Origin: Roseivirga echinicomitans
GTDB lineage: Bacteria; Bacteroidota; Bacteroidia; Cytophagales; Cyclobacteriaceae
Assembly (NCBI RefSeq): GCF_001592935.1
Contig: NZ_LRDB01000003.1
Location: 124,001 to 188,000, forward strand
DNA: 64,000 nucleotides
Direction of reading: 5' to 3'
Made by a program: the position numbers and the translations under genes. Shown piece after piece: positions 52,067 through 60,175 of this stretch. Below the pieces are notes generated by a model that was not told the origin of the DNA, searched no databases, and worked only from the letters and a program-made list of their open reading frames with translations. How positions within the stretch are numbered: the first letter of the stretch is position 1; each line of letters starts with the position of its first letter.

Positions 52067-52573
52067 CTATGCTTTCGTAAAACGCTCAATTAGTGTTTTA
52101 TGATCGGGATAAACGGAAGCTAAAGTCGAGCGATCGGCCAATTCAAAGTCTTCAAATTCGAAACCAGGTGAGACAGTGCAGCCTACCAAAATGAAATCTC
52201 CTTGAATAATTTCCGCGGCAAACCAATGGTGTTTTGGAATCACTACTTGGAAACTTTGACCCTTTTCTAAGTCTTTTCCAATGGTTTTGGACACCAGTTT
52301 TCCTTCGGGGGAAAGCATGTGAATGCAAGCCGTACCTCCATCATGGAAATGCCAAATTTCGTCTGAATTAAGCCTATGGAAATTTGAAACGCTATTTGGG
52401 GTAAGCAAAAAGTAAATCGAAGTGCCGAATGTTCTTGCCGATGGATAGTAATTGGGCAATGCACTTTTCTCAATACTTTCTTCCGACCGATAGTTTTCAG
52501 CGTAATAACCTCCTTCAGGATGAGCTAAGAGGCTCAGCTTTTCAATATAGTATTCAGCAGTTTTTTCAGCCAT
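52067..52573 (-). CDS. Cupin-5 (DUF985) family protein
   Basis: A 168-residue cupin of the DUF985 type. ATG 52573 is the start (MAEKTAEYYIEKLSLLAHPEGGYYAENYRSEES). Family features are HPEGGYYAENYRS, SIYFLLTPNSVSNFHRLNSDEIWHFHDGG with the metal-binding-type His and Glu, and the later HHWFAAEI...CTVSPGFEFEDFELADR. It probably binds a metal or sugar-like ligand; the activity is unknown. It lies after YceI on the same strand, separated by a terminator-like hairpin. Confidence 0.9.
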   Translation of the reverse strand: MAEKTAEYYIEKLSLLAHPEGGYYAENYRSEESIEKSALPNYYPSARTFGTSIYFLLTPNSVSNFHRLNSDEIWHFHDGGTACIHMLSPEGKLVSKTIGKDLEKGQSFQVVIPKHHWFAAEIIQGDFILVGCTVSPGFEFEDFELADRSTLASVYPDHKTLIERFTKA

Positions 52574-52586
52574 ACCCAAAAATAAT

Positions 52587-52620
52587 AAAAAAGGCCGCTC
52601 CATTAAATGAAACAGCCTTT
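52587..52620 (-). terminator. Hairpin terminator after YceI gene
   Basis: On the minus strand AAAGGC and GCCTTT arms enclose a partly paired TTCATT/AATGGA segment, then a run of six T. It starts 20 bp after the YceI stop. Confidence 0.65.
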
Positions 52621-52640
52621 CAGTATCGTTTAGGATAGAT

Positions 52641-53216
52641 TTATTTCTGCGTAGCCATTTCTACATTACAGATAATTTCAATCGTTGGAGCGACAGAGCC
52701 ACCTGCACCAGAAACACCAAATTCATTTCTGTCTACGCTGCCTTTGATTTGAAAACCTACTTTCTTGCCACCGTCTTTTGTGTCGATAGACCCAATGTGC
52801 TGTGCCATCAGCTCCACTTGTTTGGTGTTACCTCGCATGGTTAAATCACCCACTACTTTATACATACCATCACCTGATTTAGTAAAAGAGGTGCTTTTAA
52901 AAGTAACCGTAGGGTGGTTTTCCATATCGAAAAAATCAGCGGATCTCAGGTGGTTATCTCTTCCGTCAACGCCCGTGTTGATGCTTTGCACTTGAGCCGT
53001 AAATGAGATTTTGGCATTGGTGAAATCTTCAGCTGTTCCGCCCTCAACTGTGGCTTCGAATTTTTCGAATCTTCCGTTCACAAAGGAAATTCCAGAGTGT
53101 TTTGCGTTAAATAATATGCTCGAATGTGCTGGGTCTATTTTCCATGTTTGGCCATTCATTAGGTTGGCCGAAAACAGAGTGGAAATGACAAATAGGGTGA
53201 GTATAACTCTTTTCAT
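52641..53216 (-). CDS. YceI-family periplasmic protein
   Basis: A 191-residue exported lipocalin-like protein. The start is ATG 53216, giving signal peptide MKRVILTLFVISTLFSANLMNG; the open frame extends 102 bases upstream without signal character. YceI motifs are WKIDPAHSSILFNAKHSGISFVNGRFEKFEATVEGG, FFDMENHPTVTFKSTSF, and GDLTMRGNTKQVEL. YceI proteins bind isoprenoid-type lipids or quinones. A terminator-like hairpin separates it from the cupin gene downstream. Confidence 0.93.
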   Translation of the reverse strand: MKRVILTLFVISTLFSANLMNGQTWKIDPAHSSILFNAKHSGISFVNGRFEKFEATVEGGTAEDFTNAKISFTAQVQSINTGVDGRDNHLRSADFFDMENHPTVTFKSTSFTKSGDGMYKVVGDLTMRGNTKQVELMAQHIGSIDTKDGGKKVGFQIKGSVDRNEFGVSGAGGSVAPTIEIICNVEMATQK

Positions 53217-53321
53217 AGAATAGTTTTTTGCTTGTGTTCGAATAAAACTAACGATTTTCTCAAGAGCAGGAAACCGACATTTCTGTTCAACGGTAATAAC
53301 TCCACCAAAAAGCATCAACTC

Positions 53322-54350
53322 TTAATTGGTTTTACTGCTGAAAATCTGACTGTGCATTAGCTGAAGTAAGGTCAGCTGGTTTCTAGCCCTGATGTAGTTC
53401 TCTTCGGGGAAACTTATTTTGTAATAACTGTCTCCATTCAGGTAATCGGCTAAAAAGCGAACAGCCTGCATATAGGTCATGTATAAACCTCCAAACTCTA
53501 AGTTCTCTTTTTCAAGAGGAATCAATGATTCAGCGCAAGCCGAAAGGTAACCCGATTTTAAGGCCTCTAAATAGCCTTCTCTGATTTCAATTTTGCTTTC
53601 ATTTAGCTCAGCTTCTTTCGTTGGGGTGAGCAAGGTGCGCATCATGTCGCCAAAATCAGAAAGCACATAACCTGGGCCTGTGGTGTCCAAATCGATGACA
53701 TGCCGAAATTCATCACTGCCCTCAGTCAAAAGTATGTTGTCGATTTTCGTATCGTTGTGACACACCCTGAGTGGCAGACCATTCTCAACAAGAGTATTAA
53801 AGTGATCAACGATCCAACTGAAGGCATTCACTTGGTCAATTAGGCCCTTGGCTGCCTCTTTTCGGTTAGCTTTATTTAGTGCAATGGCTTCCTCCAGCTG
53901 TTCTAGCCTCCACTTTAGGCTGTGAAATTTGGGAATGGCTTCATCAAAGGCATTAGCTTTTAGCGAAGCAGTTGCCTTGGTAAACATGCCAAAGCCTTTA
54001 CCTACTTCTTCTACCAAATTAAGATTATTGGCAGTGGTTGGTCCGTAAGCATTCAACACAAATTCTTGCAATTTCCAGCAACCACCTTGGTCAACATAAA
54101 AGCAGTTTCCGTTTTCGGTGGTAATGTGCTTGGCGAATACATCCGACTGTAAGCCTTGAAGCAGATTCAGATTGTTTTCCAAGGTTTCGGTATTCTGAAA
54201 AACCTTGGCATTCACCTTCTGAAGGAGGTAGTTTCCGCAGCTAGATTCCACTTTATAGGTGTCATTGATATGCCCAGAACCGAAAGGGGCAACCTTTTCG
54301 ATTGCCCCTTCTAGTTGGAATGCCTTCAATGCTTCTAAGGCAATGTTCAT
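53322..54350 (-). CDS. NahK-like anomeric sugar kinase (aminoglycoside-phosphotransferase fold)
   Basis: A 342-residue kinase of the APH fold, similar in its opening (FQLEGAIEKVAPFGSGHINDTYKVE, residues 11-35) to N-acetylhexosamine 1-kinase NahK of bifidobacteria. The catalytic loop is CHNDTKIDNIL (His198, Asp200) with Asp220/Asp222 in the metal-binding VIDLDTTGPG. It likely phosphorylates the anomeric hydroxyl of a sugar. The neighbouring gene, a nucleotidyltransferase, ends one base into this one (TAATG-like), so the two are tightly coupled and would convert free sugar to sugar-1-phosphate to nucleotide-sugar. Older annotations call such proteins mucin desulfatase. Exact sugar unknown. Confidence 0.8.
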   Translation of the reverse strand: MNIALEALKAFQLEGAIEKVAPFGSGHINDTYKVESSCGNYLLQKVNAKVFQNTETLENNLNLLQGLQSDVFAKHITTENGNCFYVDQGGCWKLQEFVLNAYGPTTANNLNLVEEVGKGFGMFTKATASLKANAFDEAIPKFHSLKWRLEQLEEAIALNKANRKEAAKGLIDQVNAFSWIVDHFNTLVENGLPLRVCHNDTKIDNILLTEGSDEFRHVIDLDTTGPGYVLSDFGDMMRTLLTPTKEAELNESKIEIREGYLEALKSGYLSACAESLIPLEKENLEFGGLYMTYMQAVRFLADYLNGDSYYKISFPEENYIRARNQLTLLQLMHSQIFSSKTN

Positions 54351-55240
54351 TATTTTATTTCTTCTGGATATTTTCCGTCCGCAATCATTTTACTGATTCC
54401 GCTTACTACAAATGGTTTGTCTTCTTGATAAGTCACTCCTAACCAAGAAGCAGAAGTAGGCACTACGCGAATGGTGGCTTTGCCTTCATTCATCAAGTTG
54501 TCCATTTCAGCGGGAACAAAACATTCTGATTTAGGATTGGTATGATTTTCCTTCACAAAGTCAATAAATTTCTCTTCAAAAAGTGACAGTGCTGAAACTG
54601 GAAATCCCAAGAAGTTCATCGATACGTAAGTGTCTGGCGCGAGTGAATGTTTCACTCCATCTTCTTCGTAAGTGATATCGTTACCATTTTTACTGATGGC
54701 CAAAGTCTCTTTGATGCCCGTTAGGGTCATCTCATCTTTCACTTGACAAACGCCACGATTTACCGTTCCATGGTCAGAAAGGGTGTTTACCAAGCTGTAG
54801 CCCATAATCAGGTACTCATTTTCCTTTAAGTTTCTCATGGCAGTTACCACCTCACCAAAAGATTCCTGTCCATAATAGTCATCGGCATTGATGACCACAA
54901 AAGGCTCATTAATTAAGTGTTTAGCCGCTAAAATGGCATGGGTTGTTCCCCAAGGTTTTTTTCTATCCGCCTCATAGGCCGCAGTATGCTCAGTGTATTC
55001 ATTCTGAAAAGCATACTCCATTTTAATCTTCCCGTTGAATCGGTTTTTATAATGCTCATCAAAGGCATCTTTCAAATCGGTGCGAATAATAAATACCACT
55101 TTGGTAAATCCAGCATTGATGGCATCATGAATTGAATAGTCCATAATGATCTCACCATTTGGGCCAATTCCGTCCAATTGTTTGTTCCCGCCATAGCGGC
55201 TTCCCATGCCAGCGGCCAATACTACCAAAGTCAAATCCAT
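54350..55240 (-). CDS. Sugar-1-phosphate nucleotidyltransferase
   Basis: A 296-residue nucleotidyltransferase. The signature LVVLAAGMGSRYGGNKQLDGIGPNGEIIMDYSI is at residues 5-36, with GXG-x-R-[YF]-GG replacing the usual GXGTRL. Other motifs are NADDYYG (Asp for metal binding) and SMNFLGFP. It presumably transfers UMP or dTMP to the product of the coupled NahK-like kinase. ATG 55240 is the start; an earlier frame start lies in the divergent promoter area. The closest known pathway analogies are hexosamine salvage and AmgK/MurU-type peptidoglycan sugar recycling. Substrate is inferred, not shown. Confidence 0.82.
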   Translation of the reverse strand: MDLTLVVLAAGMGSRYGGNKQLDGIGPNGEIIMDYSIHDAINAGFTKVVFIIRTDLKDAFDEHYKNRFNGKIKMEYAFQNEYTEHTAAYEADRKKPWGTTHAILAAKHLINEPFVVINADDYYGQESFGEVVTAMRNLKENEYLIMGYSLVNTLSDHGTVNRGVCQVKDEMTLTGIKETLAISKNGNDITYEEDGVKHSLAPDTYVSMNFLGFPVSALSLFEEKFIDFVKENHTNPKSECFVPAEMDNLMNEGKATIRVVPTSASWLGVTYQEDKPFVVSGISKMIADGKYPEEIK

Positions 55241-55322
55241 AATGTCCTCTATTTTAATTATAATTGTTGGCTCGAAGTTGTCGAAAAAGACAAGACGAGT
55301 CAATTTAACAAATCATTATATT

Positions 55323-57104
55323 ATGCAGCTAGCGACACTCGACTGGATTATCATCCTCGGTTTTTTTGTCATTTTTTTATTAATCGGCCTTAAAGTATCA
55401 AAAAAGGCAGGAACCAGCTCAAAAGAATTTTTTCTATCGGGTAGAAATATGCCTTGGTGGTTATTGGGGATTTCCATGGTCGCCACTACTTTTTCTGCCG
55501 ATACCCCAAATTTAGTAACAGACATTGTGCGCCAAAATGGTGTGGCTGGTAACTGGGTATGGTGGGCTTTTCTGGTCACGGGTATGCTCACCGTTTTTGT
55601 ATACGCCAAGCTTTGGAGGAAATCGGGCGTACTTACTGATTTAGAATTTTACGAAACACGTTATAGCGGAAAAGAGGCGGCCTTCTTAAGAGGCTTTCGC
55701 GCCATTTATTTAGGTGTTTTCTTCAATGTGATGATTATGGCCTCGGTTTCCTTGGCTGCCATTAAGATTGGGGAAATCATGTTTGGCTTAGAGCCTTGGA
55801 AAACCATGTTGTATGCTTCCGTAATTACTGTGGCCTATAGTTCAATGGGTGGATTAAGGGGTGTTATTCTCACCGATTTCCTACAGTTTTTAGTGGCCAT
55901 GGTAGGCTCCATAGCTGCAGCGGTATACATCATCAACTTACCTGAAGTAGGTGGTTTAACGGAGCTTTTGGCCAATCCAAATGTGGCGCCAAAACTTGAC
56001 CTCATTCCTGACTTCAACAATAGAGAACTATTCATTACGCTCTTAGTTATGCCACTGGCCGTGCAGTGGTGGAGTGTCTGGTATCCTGGTGCTGAACCTG
56101 GCGGAGGGGGCTACATTGCCCAACGTATGCTATCTGCCAAAGATGAAAAAAATGCAGTTTCGGCTACTTTACTTTTCAACATTACACATTACGCGTTGCG
56201 CCCTTGGCCATGGATTTTGATTGCCTTGGCTTCCTTGGTGGTTTATCCAGATTTAGAGTCCATTAGGTCGGCCTTCCCAAATATTTCTGAAGGAAAAATG
56301 GGACATGATTTAGGCTATTCAGCCATGCTACTCACTTTGCCTAAAGGACTTTTGGGCATCGTTATCGCCTCATTGATTGCGGCCTTTATGTCCACCATAT
56401 CAACGCACCTCAACTGGGGATCTTCTTACGTGGCCTATGATTTCTACCAAAGATTTGTGAAGCCAGAAGCAAGTGAAAAAGAATTGGTGAATATTGGAAG
56501 AATATCTACCGTGGTTTTAATGATTTTCGCGGCCTTGTTTGCCTTGGTCCTTACCAGTGCTTACGATGCCTTCCAAATTCTTCTACAAGTCGGTGCAGGA
56601 ACAGGTGCTGTATTCTTATTCCGCTGGTTCTGGTGGCGTATAAATGCTTATTCTGAACTTACGGCTATGGTCGTTTCATTTATCATGGCATTACTTTTCT
56701 TTGAGAAAACAGGCCCTGAATTTATGACTTCCATTTCGCCAGATTATCAACTTCTTTTGAGTGTCGGTGTAACCACTTTCGCTTGGGTAGCTGCTACTTT
56801 ACTGACCAAACCAACGGATTATAATAAACTAGCTGCCTTCTTCAATTCGGTAAAACCTTATGGCACGGGTTGGAATGGTTTCAAGAAAATCGCCCAAAAA
56901 GAAGGCATTCATTTAGAAGCAAAAGTAGGTCGCTTCAGTGTTGACCTACTCGCTATGTTCCTCGGAATTATCATTGTTTACAGTGCGCTTTTTGGTGTGG
57001 GAATGCTGCTTTATGGTAACATTTCAACGGCAGTGATTCTACTCTCCGTTACACTAGTGAGTGTTTTACTCTTATTACGAACTTGGAAGAAATTGACATT
57101 CTAA
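55323..57104 (+). CDS. Sodium:solute symporter, sugar-type (SSS family)
   Basis: A 593-residue transporter with about fourteen membrane helices. ATG 55323 begins MQLATLDWIIILGFFVIFLLIG, the first helix; the longer frame from 55206 lies within the divergent gene. SSS motifs are FFLSGRNMPWWLLGISMVATTFSADTPNLVTDIV (helix 2, Na-site residues), the EFYETRYSGKEAAFLRGFRA loop, and AFMSTISTHLNWGSSYVAYDFYQRF (the helix 9 Ser pair). The divergent kinase/nucleotidyltransferase pair, with only 82 bp between starts, suggests it imports their sugar. Confidence 0.88.
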   Translation: MQLATLDWIIILGFFVIFLLIGLKVSKKAGTSSKEFFLSGRNMPWWLLGISMVATTFSADTPNLVTDIVRQNGVAGNWVWWAFLVTGMLTVFVYAKLWRKSGVLTDLEFYETRYSGKEAAFLRGFRAIYLGVFFNVMIMASVSLAAIKIGEIMFGLEPWKTMLYASVITVAYSSMGGLRGVILTDFLQFLVAMVGSIAAAVYIINLPEVGGLTELLANPNVAPKLDLIPDFNNRELFITLLVMPLAVQWWSVWYPGAEPGGGGYIAQRMLSAKDEKNAVSATLLFNITHYALRPWPWILIALASLVVYPDLESIRSAFPNISEGKMGHDLGYSAMLLTLPKGLLGIVIASLIAAFMSTISTHLNWGSSYVAYDFYQRFVKPEASEKELVNIGRISTVVLMIFAALFALVLTSAYDAFQILLQVGAGTGAVFLFRWFWWRINAYSELTAMVVSFIMALLFFEKTGPEFMTSISPDYQLLLSVGVTTFAWVAATLLTKPTDYNKLAAFFNSVKPYGTGWNGFKKIAQKEGIHLEAKVGRFSVDLLAMFLGIIIVYSALFGVGMLLYGNISTAVILLSVTLVSVLLLLRTWKKLTF

Positions 57105-57109
57105 ACCTA

Positions 57110-57141
57110 AAAACAGGCTGTCCAAATGGACAGCCTGTTTT
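57110..57141 (+). terminator. Rho-independent terminator after symporter
   Basis: A 14-15-bp stem (AAAACAGGCTGTCC and complement) with a very short AAAT loop, followed by six T on the plus strand. It begins 6 bp past the symporter stop. Confidence 0.92.
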
Positions 57142-57164
57142 TTATACGCATTCCGTACAAAACT

Positions 57165-57330
57165 AAGCATGCTGTAAGCATCCTTTTTAGAAACACAGGG
57201 TAGCAAGTCAAGACCTTGTGAAACGTGAAAAGACCTCTACGAGGTGACTGTTATAGTGGGCTGTTTTTTTAACCGCAAAGAACACTGAGTTTAGCAAAGC
57301 CAAGTGACTATGGGGCCTATTTTTATAGGC
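57165..57330 (-). repeat. Dispersed intergenic repeat copy R8 (reverse orientation)
   Basis: On the minus strand this reads CTTTGCTAAACTCAGTGTTC-TTTGCGGTT, then GTCACCTCGTAGAGG, TTTCACAAGG, and AAAAGGATGCTTACAGCATG. The order matches R6 with all main modules. It lies in the gap between the symporter and the ABC permease. Confidence 0.75.
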
Positions 57331-57337
57331 TGTATTG

Positions 57338-58429
57338 TTAATCAGTAGATCTTTGCCCTCGTTTCTGAAAAATAAGATAGCTGAGCAATAGGAATAAGCC
57401 GCTGATGAAGATGACTTCTATTCGACCTAAAATCACAAAGAACAGTATTGCGCTAGCAAAGAAAACCACCTTTATAAAGTCCTCCATGTCTATCCCCTTT
57501 AAACAGAAAAGGCAATGATAGAAGAGTAACAAGGCCAAGGGTAGCATAATGCTTTTCAATAGAAAAAGGGTAGAGATAGTAAGTCCCAGATTCCCAAAGA
57601 AAACCATCAATTCGGGCAGCATTAAAATGAGGTAACTTAAGCCATACCAAACAAATTGAAGATTCTTGGAAACGGGTAAATTACGGTAGATCAACAGTTC
57701 CTTTTGCTGGTATTGATGGTAATGAAAACAGAAAGCAGCATTCACTGCAGCACTCAACAAAAGACCAAGGTTTAGTAACCTCAAATCTGTTCCTTCCATT
57801 TCAAAAATCCAGATAGATCCCACCAAAACAATCAGAGAAGCCATTTTTGTACCTAAAAGTAAAATGGACTGCCGGTTTAAAAGGTGATGAACGAACAGCA
57901 TAGGGAAAGACTTGGGCAATCTGTTGGTAAAGCTTCTAAACCCAACTTGAAGCTTGGCATCTACAGGACCTATAAGTTTGCGTTCCACCAAGTAAGTGGA
58001 GGCGAAAAGTAAAATCAAGTTTCCAGAAATTACCAATACAGCAGAAGTCCATTGATTTAATTGAATGGCAATGGCCGTCATAAAAAGGCCATAACCGAGT
58101 ATGGGTAAGAAAAGTAAAGACTGAATATGCAGCACAAGCATTAGTCTTCTAATCGGGCTCAGTAAAACCAAATAAGATAACCAGCTATTGTTGGGCAATC
58201 TTTTAACCGTAAAAATGAAACTAAGCGTTTTAGCTGCATATAGTAGCCATAAGACTAAAACCACCAAATAATAGAAGGGCTTGACAGCTAAAAACGAAGC
58301 AAGATCAACGTGTTGTGGAGTTTTCAGAAAACCGAAACCTAGGCCAAGCACGACCAAAAAGAAGCCTGTATTAGCTTTGTAAAACTCTTTCACCAAAGCC
58401 CTCACCAATACCTTTCTTACTACCTTCAT
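57338..58429 (-). CDS. ABC-type export permease subunit
   Basis: A 363-residue integral membrane protein with about nine or ten hydrophobic helices; charged loops alternate with hydrophobic stretches such as PFYYLVVLVLWLLYAA and VFFASAILFFVILGRIEVIFISGLFLLLSYLIF. The preceding gene, overlapping by four bases, is an ABC ATPase, so this is its permease partner. No clear family signature beyond general export permease topology. It ends shortly before the repeat R8. Substrate unknown. Confidence 0.78.
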   Translation of the reverse strand: MKVVRKVLVRALVKEFYKANTGFFLVVLGLGFGFLKTPQHVDLASFLAVKPFYYLVVLVLWLLYAAKTLSFIFTVKRLPNNSWLSYLVLLSPIRRLMLVLHIQSLLFLPILGYGLFMTAIAIQLNQWTSAVLVISGNLILLFASTYLVERKLIGPVDAKLQVGFRSFTNRLPKSFPMLFVHHLLNRQSILLLGTKMASLIVLVGSIWIFEMEGTDLRLLNLGLLLSAAVNAAFCFHYHQYQQKELLIYRNLPVSKNLQFVWYGLSYLILMLPELMVFFGNLGLTISTLFLLKSIMLPLALLLFYHCLFCLKGIDMEDFIKVVFFASAILFFVILGRIEVIFISGLFLLLSYLIFQKRGQRSTD

Positions 58430-59061
58430 GATTCAGGAGTCAACAACCGATTTTCCACTTTGTAAGTATGGGAAGCTTTGATTAACGAATTATCGAAATC
58501 CTGATGCGTAGAAAAGAGAAATGAAACACCCTTTTCACGTGATTCCACAATCATTTTGCTTACCAATTGTTGCGCCTCCACATCCAAAGTAATTAAAGGT
58601 TCATCTAAAATAATCCATTCAGGTTCGCCCAAAAAGGCCAAAACGATGGACAGCTTCTTGGTCATTCCGCTGGAATAAGTACCGCAAGGCTGGTCGGCAT
58701 ACGCATCTACCGAAAGCTGTTGGATCAAGAATTTTGATTGGCCAGCTGGTGCTTTCTTGAGTTTAGCGAAAAAATTGATCAGATCATTTCCAGACAGAAA
58801 CTCAGGGAAAAGTGGTTCTGACTGACTATAGTTTACCTTGAGTTTATAAGCTTGTGGCGATTTCTTCAAGTTAATTTCACCCAAACTGATTTCCCCTTGG
58901 TAAGGAGAAAGGCCAGCCAGACAATTAAAAAGTGTGGATTTTCCCGATCCGTTTCTGCCTTTGATCCAGTGGATTCCTCTTTCAAAAGTCAGTTCAGGGA
59001 TCTCCAAGATCAACTGTTTACCAAACGACTTTTGAAAATTATGGAGTGAGAGCATAGACAT
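58426..59061 (-). CDS. ABC transporter ATP-binding protein
   Basis: A 211-residue ATPase with Walker A GRNGSGKST (35-43), signature YSSGMTKKLSIVLAFLG (the usual LSGGQ degenerated to SSGM, common in export ATPases), Walker B WIILDEPLITLD, and switch His in FLFSTHQDFDNS. The first ATG is at 59061, with a second at 59055 (MLSLHNFQ). It overlaps the permease gene by four bases. Transcription probably begins upstream, beyond the terminator at 59112-59139, within the short gap. Substrate unknown. Confidence 0.9.
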   Translation of the reverse strand: MSMLSLHNFQKSFGKQLILEIPELTFERGIHWIKGRNGSGKSTLFNCLAGLSPYQGEISLGEINLKKSPQAYKLKVNYSQSEPLFPEFLSGNDLINFFAKLKKAPAGQSKFLIQQLSVDAYADQPCGTYSSGMTKKLSIVLAFLGEPEWIILDEPLITLDVEAQQLVSKMIVESREKGVSFLFSTHQDFDNSLIKASHTYKVENRLLTPES

Positions 59062-59111
59062 TCAGAATACGAAGATTCTATAAAAAAAGGTATATAAGAT
59101 TGGGTAAAAAT

Positions 59112-59139
59112 AAAAAGCCCCGATAAATCGGGGCTTTTT
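59112..59139 (-). terminator. Rho-independent terminator after tRNA-Leu
   Basis: A perfect 12-bp stem (AAAAAGCCCCGA) with a TAAA loop, identical to 28923-28950. It lies 4 bp after the tRNA 3' end on the minus strand and ends in TTTTT. Confidence 0.9.
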
Positions 59140-59143
59140 ATAG

Positions 59144-59227
59144 TGCGCACGAGAAGATTCGAACTTCCACACAACTTAATGCACCACCCCCTCAAGGTGG
59201 CGTGTCTACCAGTTTCACCACGTGCGC
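59144..59227 (-). tRNA. tRNA-Leu (anticodon GAG)
   Basis: An 84-nt class II tRNA. The acceptor stem GCGCACG pairs with CGTGCGC, with discriminator A at 59144. The D arm has GGTGAAACTGGTAGACAC. The anticodon stem CCACC/GGTGG encloses loop TTGAGGG, giving anticodon GAG (59191-59193), which reads CUC and CUU. A long variable arm and a T arm with GTTCGAATC follow. The CCA end is not encoded. A terminator follows after 4 bp. Confidence 0.96.
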
Positions 59228-59360
59228 TTAGGTATTAATTAGGGATCGCAAAAGTAGAGAAGTTTTGACTGAATTCAAACATTGGCCACTACCATTTGCA
59301 GGGAATCTAATTGTAAATAGACAGGAACCTTTCTACATTTAACCTCTGAAAAATCACTTT

Positions 59361-60056
59361 ATGAACAATCTAAACAGAAATGCTATAGTAGGGCTAATCT
59401 TCATTTTGATTGGTACCGTATTTCTACTGGATAACCTCGATATTATCTCATGGCATTACAGGCGCTATATTTTCCAATGGGAAAATATCCTTATCATCAT
59501 TGGGGCAGTACTTATTCTGAATAAAGAAAATGTAAAAACTGGGGGAATTCTAATGGGGGTAGGGATTTTTCTGAATCTCGATGAATGGTTTAGTATTGAC
59601 ATTAATATTTTCGACTTATGGCCTTTGGTCTTTGTTATTGCTGGTTTTGCCATTGTAAGCCGCAACAGAAACTCAACATCGGACGACAACTATAACACCA
59701 GCACCGGGAATTTAGACGCTGAGAAAATTAACGACACTGCAATTTTTGGCGGGGGAGATAAAATCGTGAACAGCCATAATTTCAGGGGAGGTTCACTCAC
59801 TGCGATTTTTGGAGGTTCCAACATTGACCTTACCCAAGCCAAACTGGCCGATGGTAGACATGAAATTGATGTGTTTTATATGTTTGGTGGCTCTAAAATC
59901 CGTGTACCTCAAGATTGGAATGTACAGTTGAACGTCACCGGCATTTTTGGAGGAATGTCGGACAGAAGAAAGCTCATAGACCCACATGCAGATGAAAACA
60001 AAGAGCTTGTAATCCGTGGAACTGCAATTTTTGGTGGGGCTGAAGTAACCAACTAA
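59361..60056 (+). CDS. LiaF-like membrane protein (DUF5668 plus LiaF C-terminal domain)
   Basis: A 231-residue protein. The N-terminal part has three or four membrane helices (about 8-25, 37-50, 58-70, 80-98), each region containing the Asn-Leu or Leu-Trp-Pro motif of DUF5668 (LLDNLDII, FDLWPLVFVIAG). The C-terminal half is a repeat-rich beta domain with FGGGDKIVNSHNFRGGSLTAIFGGSNIDLTQAKL and four FGG motifs, matching the cell-wall-active-antibiotic-response/LiaF-type domain. LiaF in Firmicutes restrains a histidine kinase; no such kinase is adjacent here. Confidence 0.85.
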   Translation: MNNLNRNAIVGLIFILIGTVFLLDNLDIISWHYRRYIFQWENILIIIGAVLILNKENVKTGGILMGVGIFLNLDEWFSIDINIFDLWPLVFVIAGFAIVSRNRNSTSDDNYNTSTGNLDAEKINDTAIFGGGDKIVNSHNFRGGSLTAIFGGSNIDLTQAKLADGRHEIDVFYMFGGSKIRVPQDWNVQLNVTGIFGGMSDRRKLIDPHADENKELVIRGTAIFGGAEVTN

Positions 60057-60175
60057 TCGACATTATACTAAGCTGACAATTAGTTTTAACTGCATCTAAT
60101 TAAATAAGGCAGGCGATAAAATCTTTCTCTGGCGTCATATTTGTAAATGAAGTTCGAAAAAGCCTAAATTCGAAC

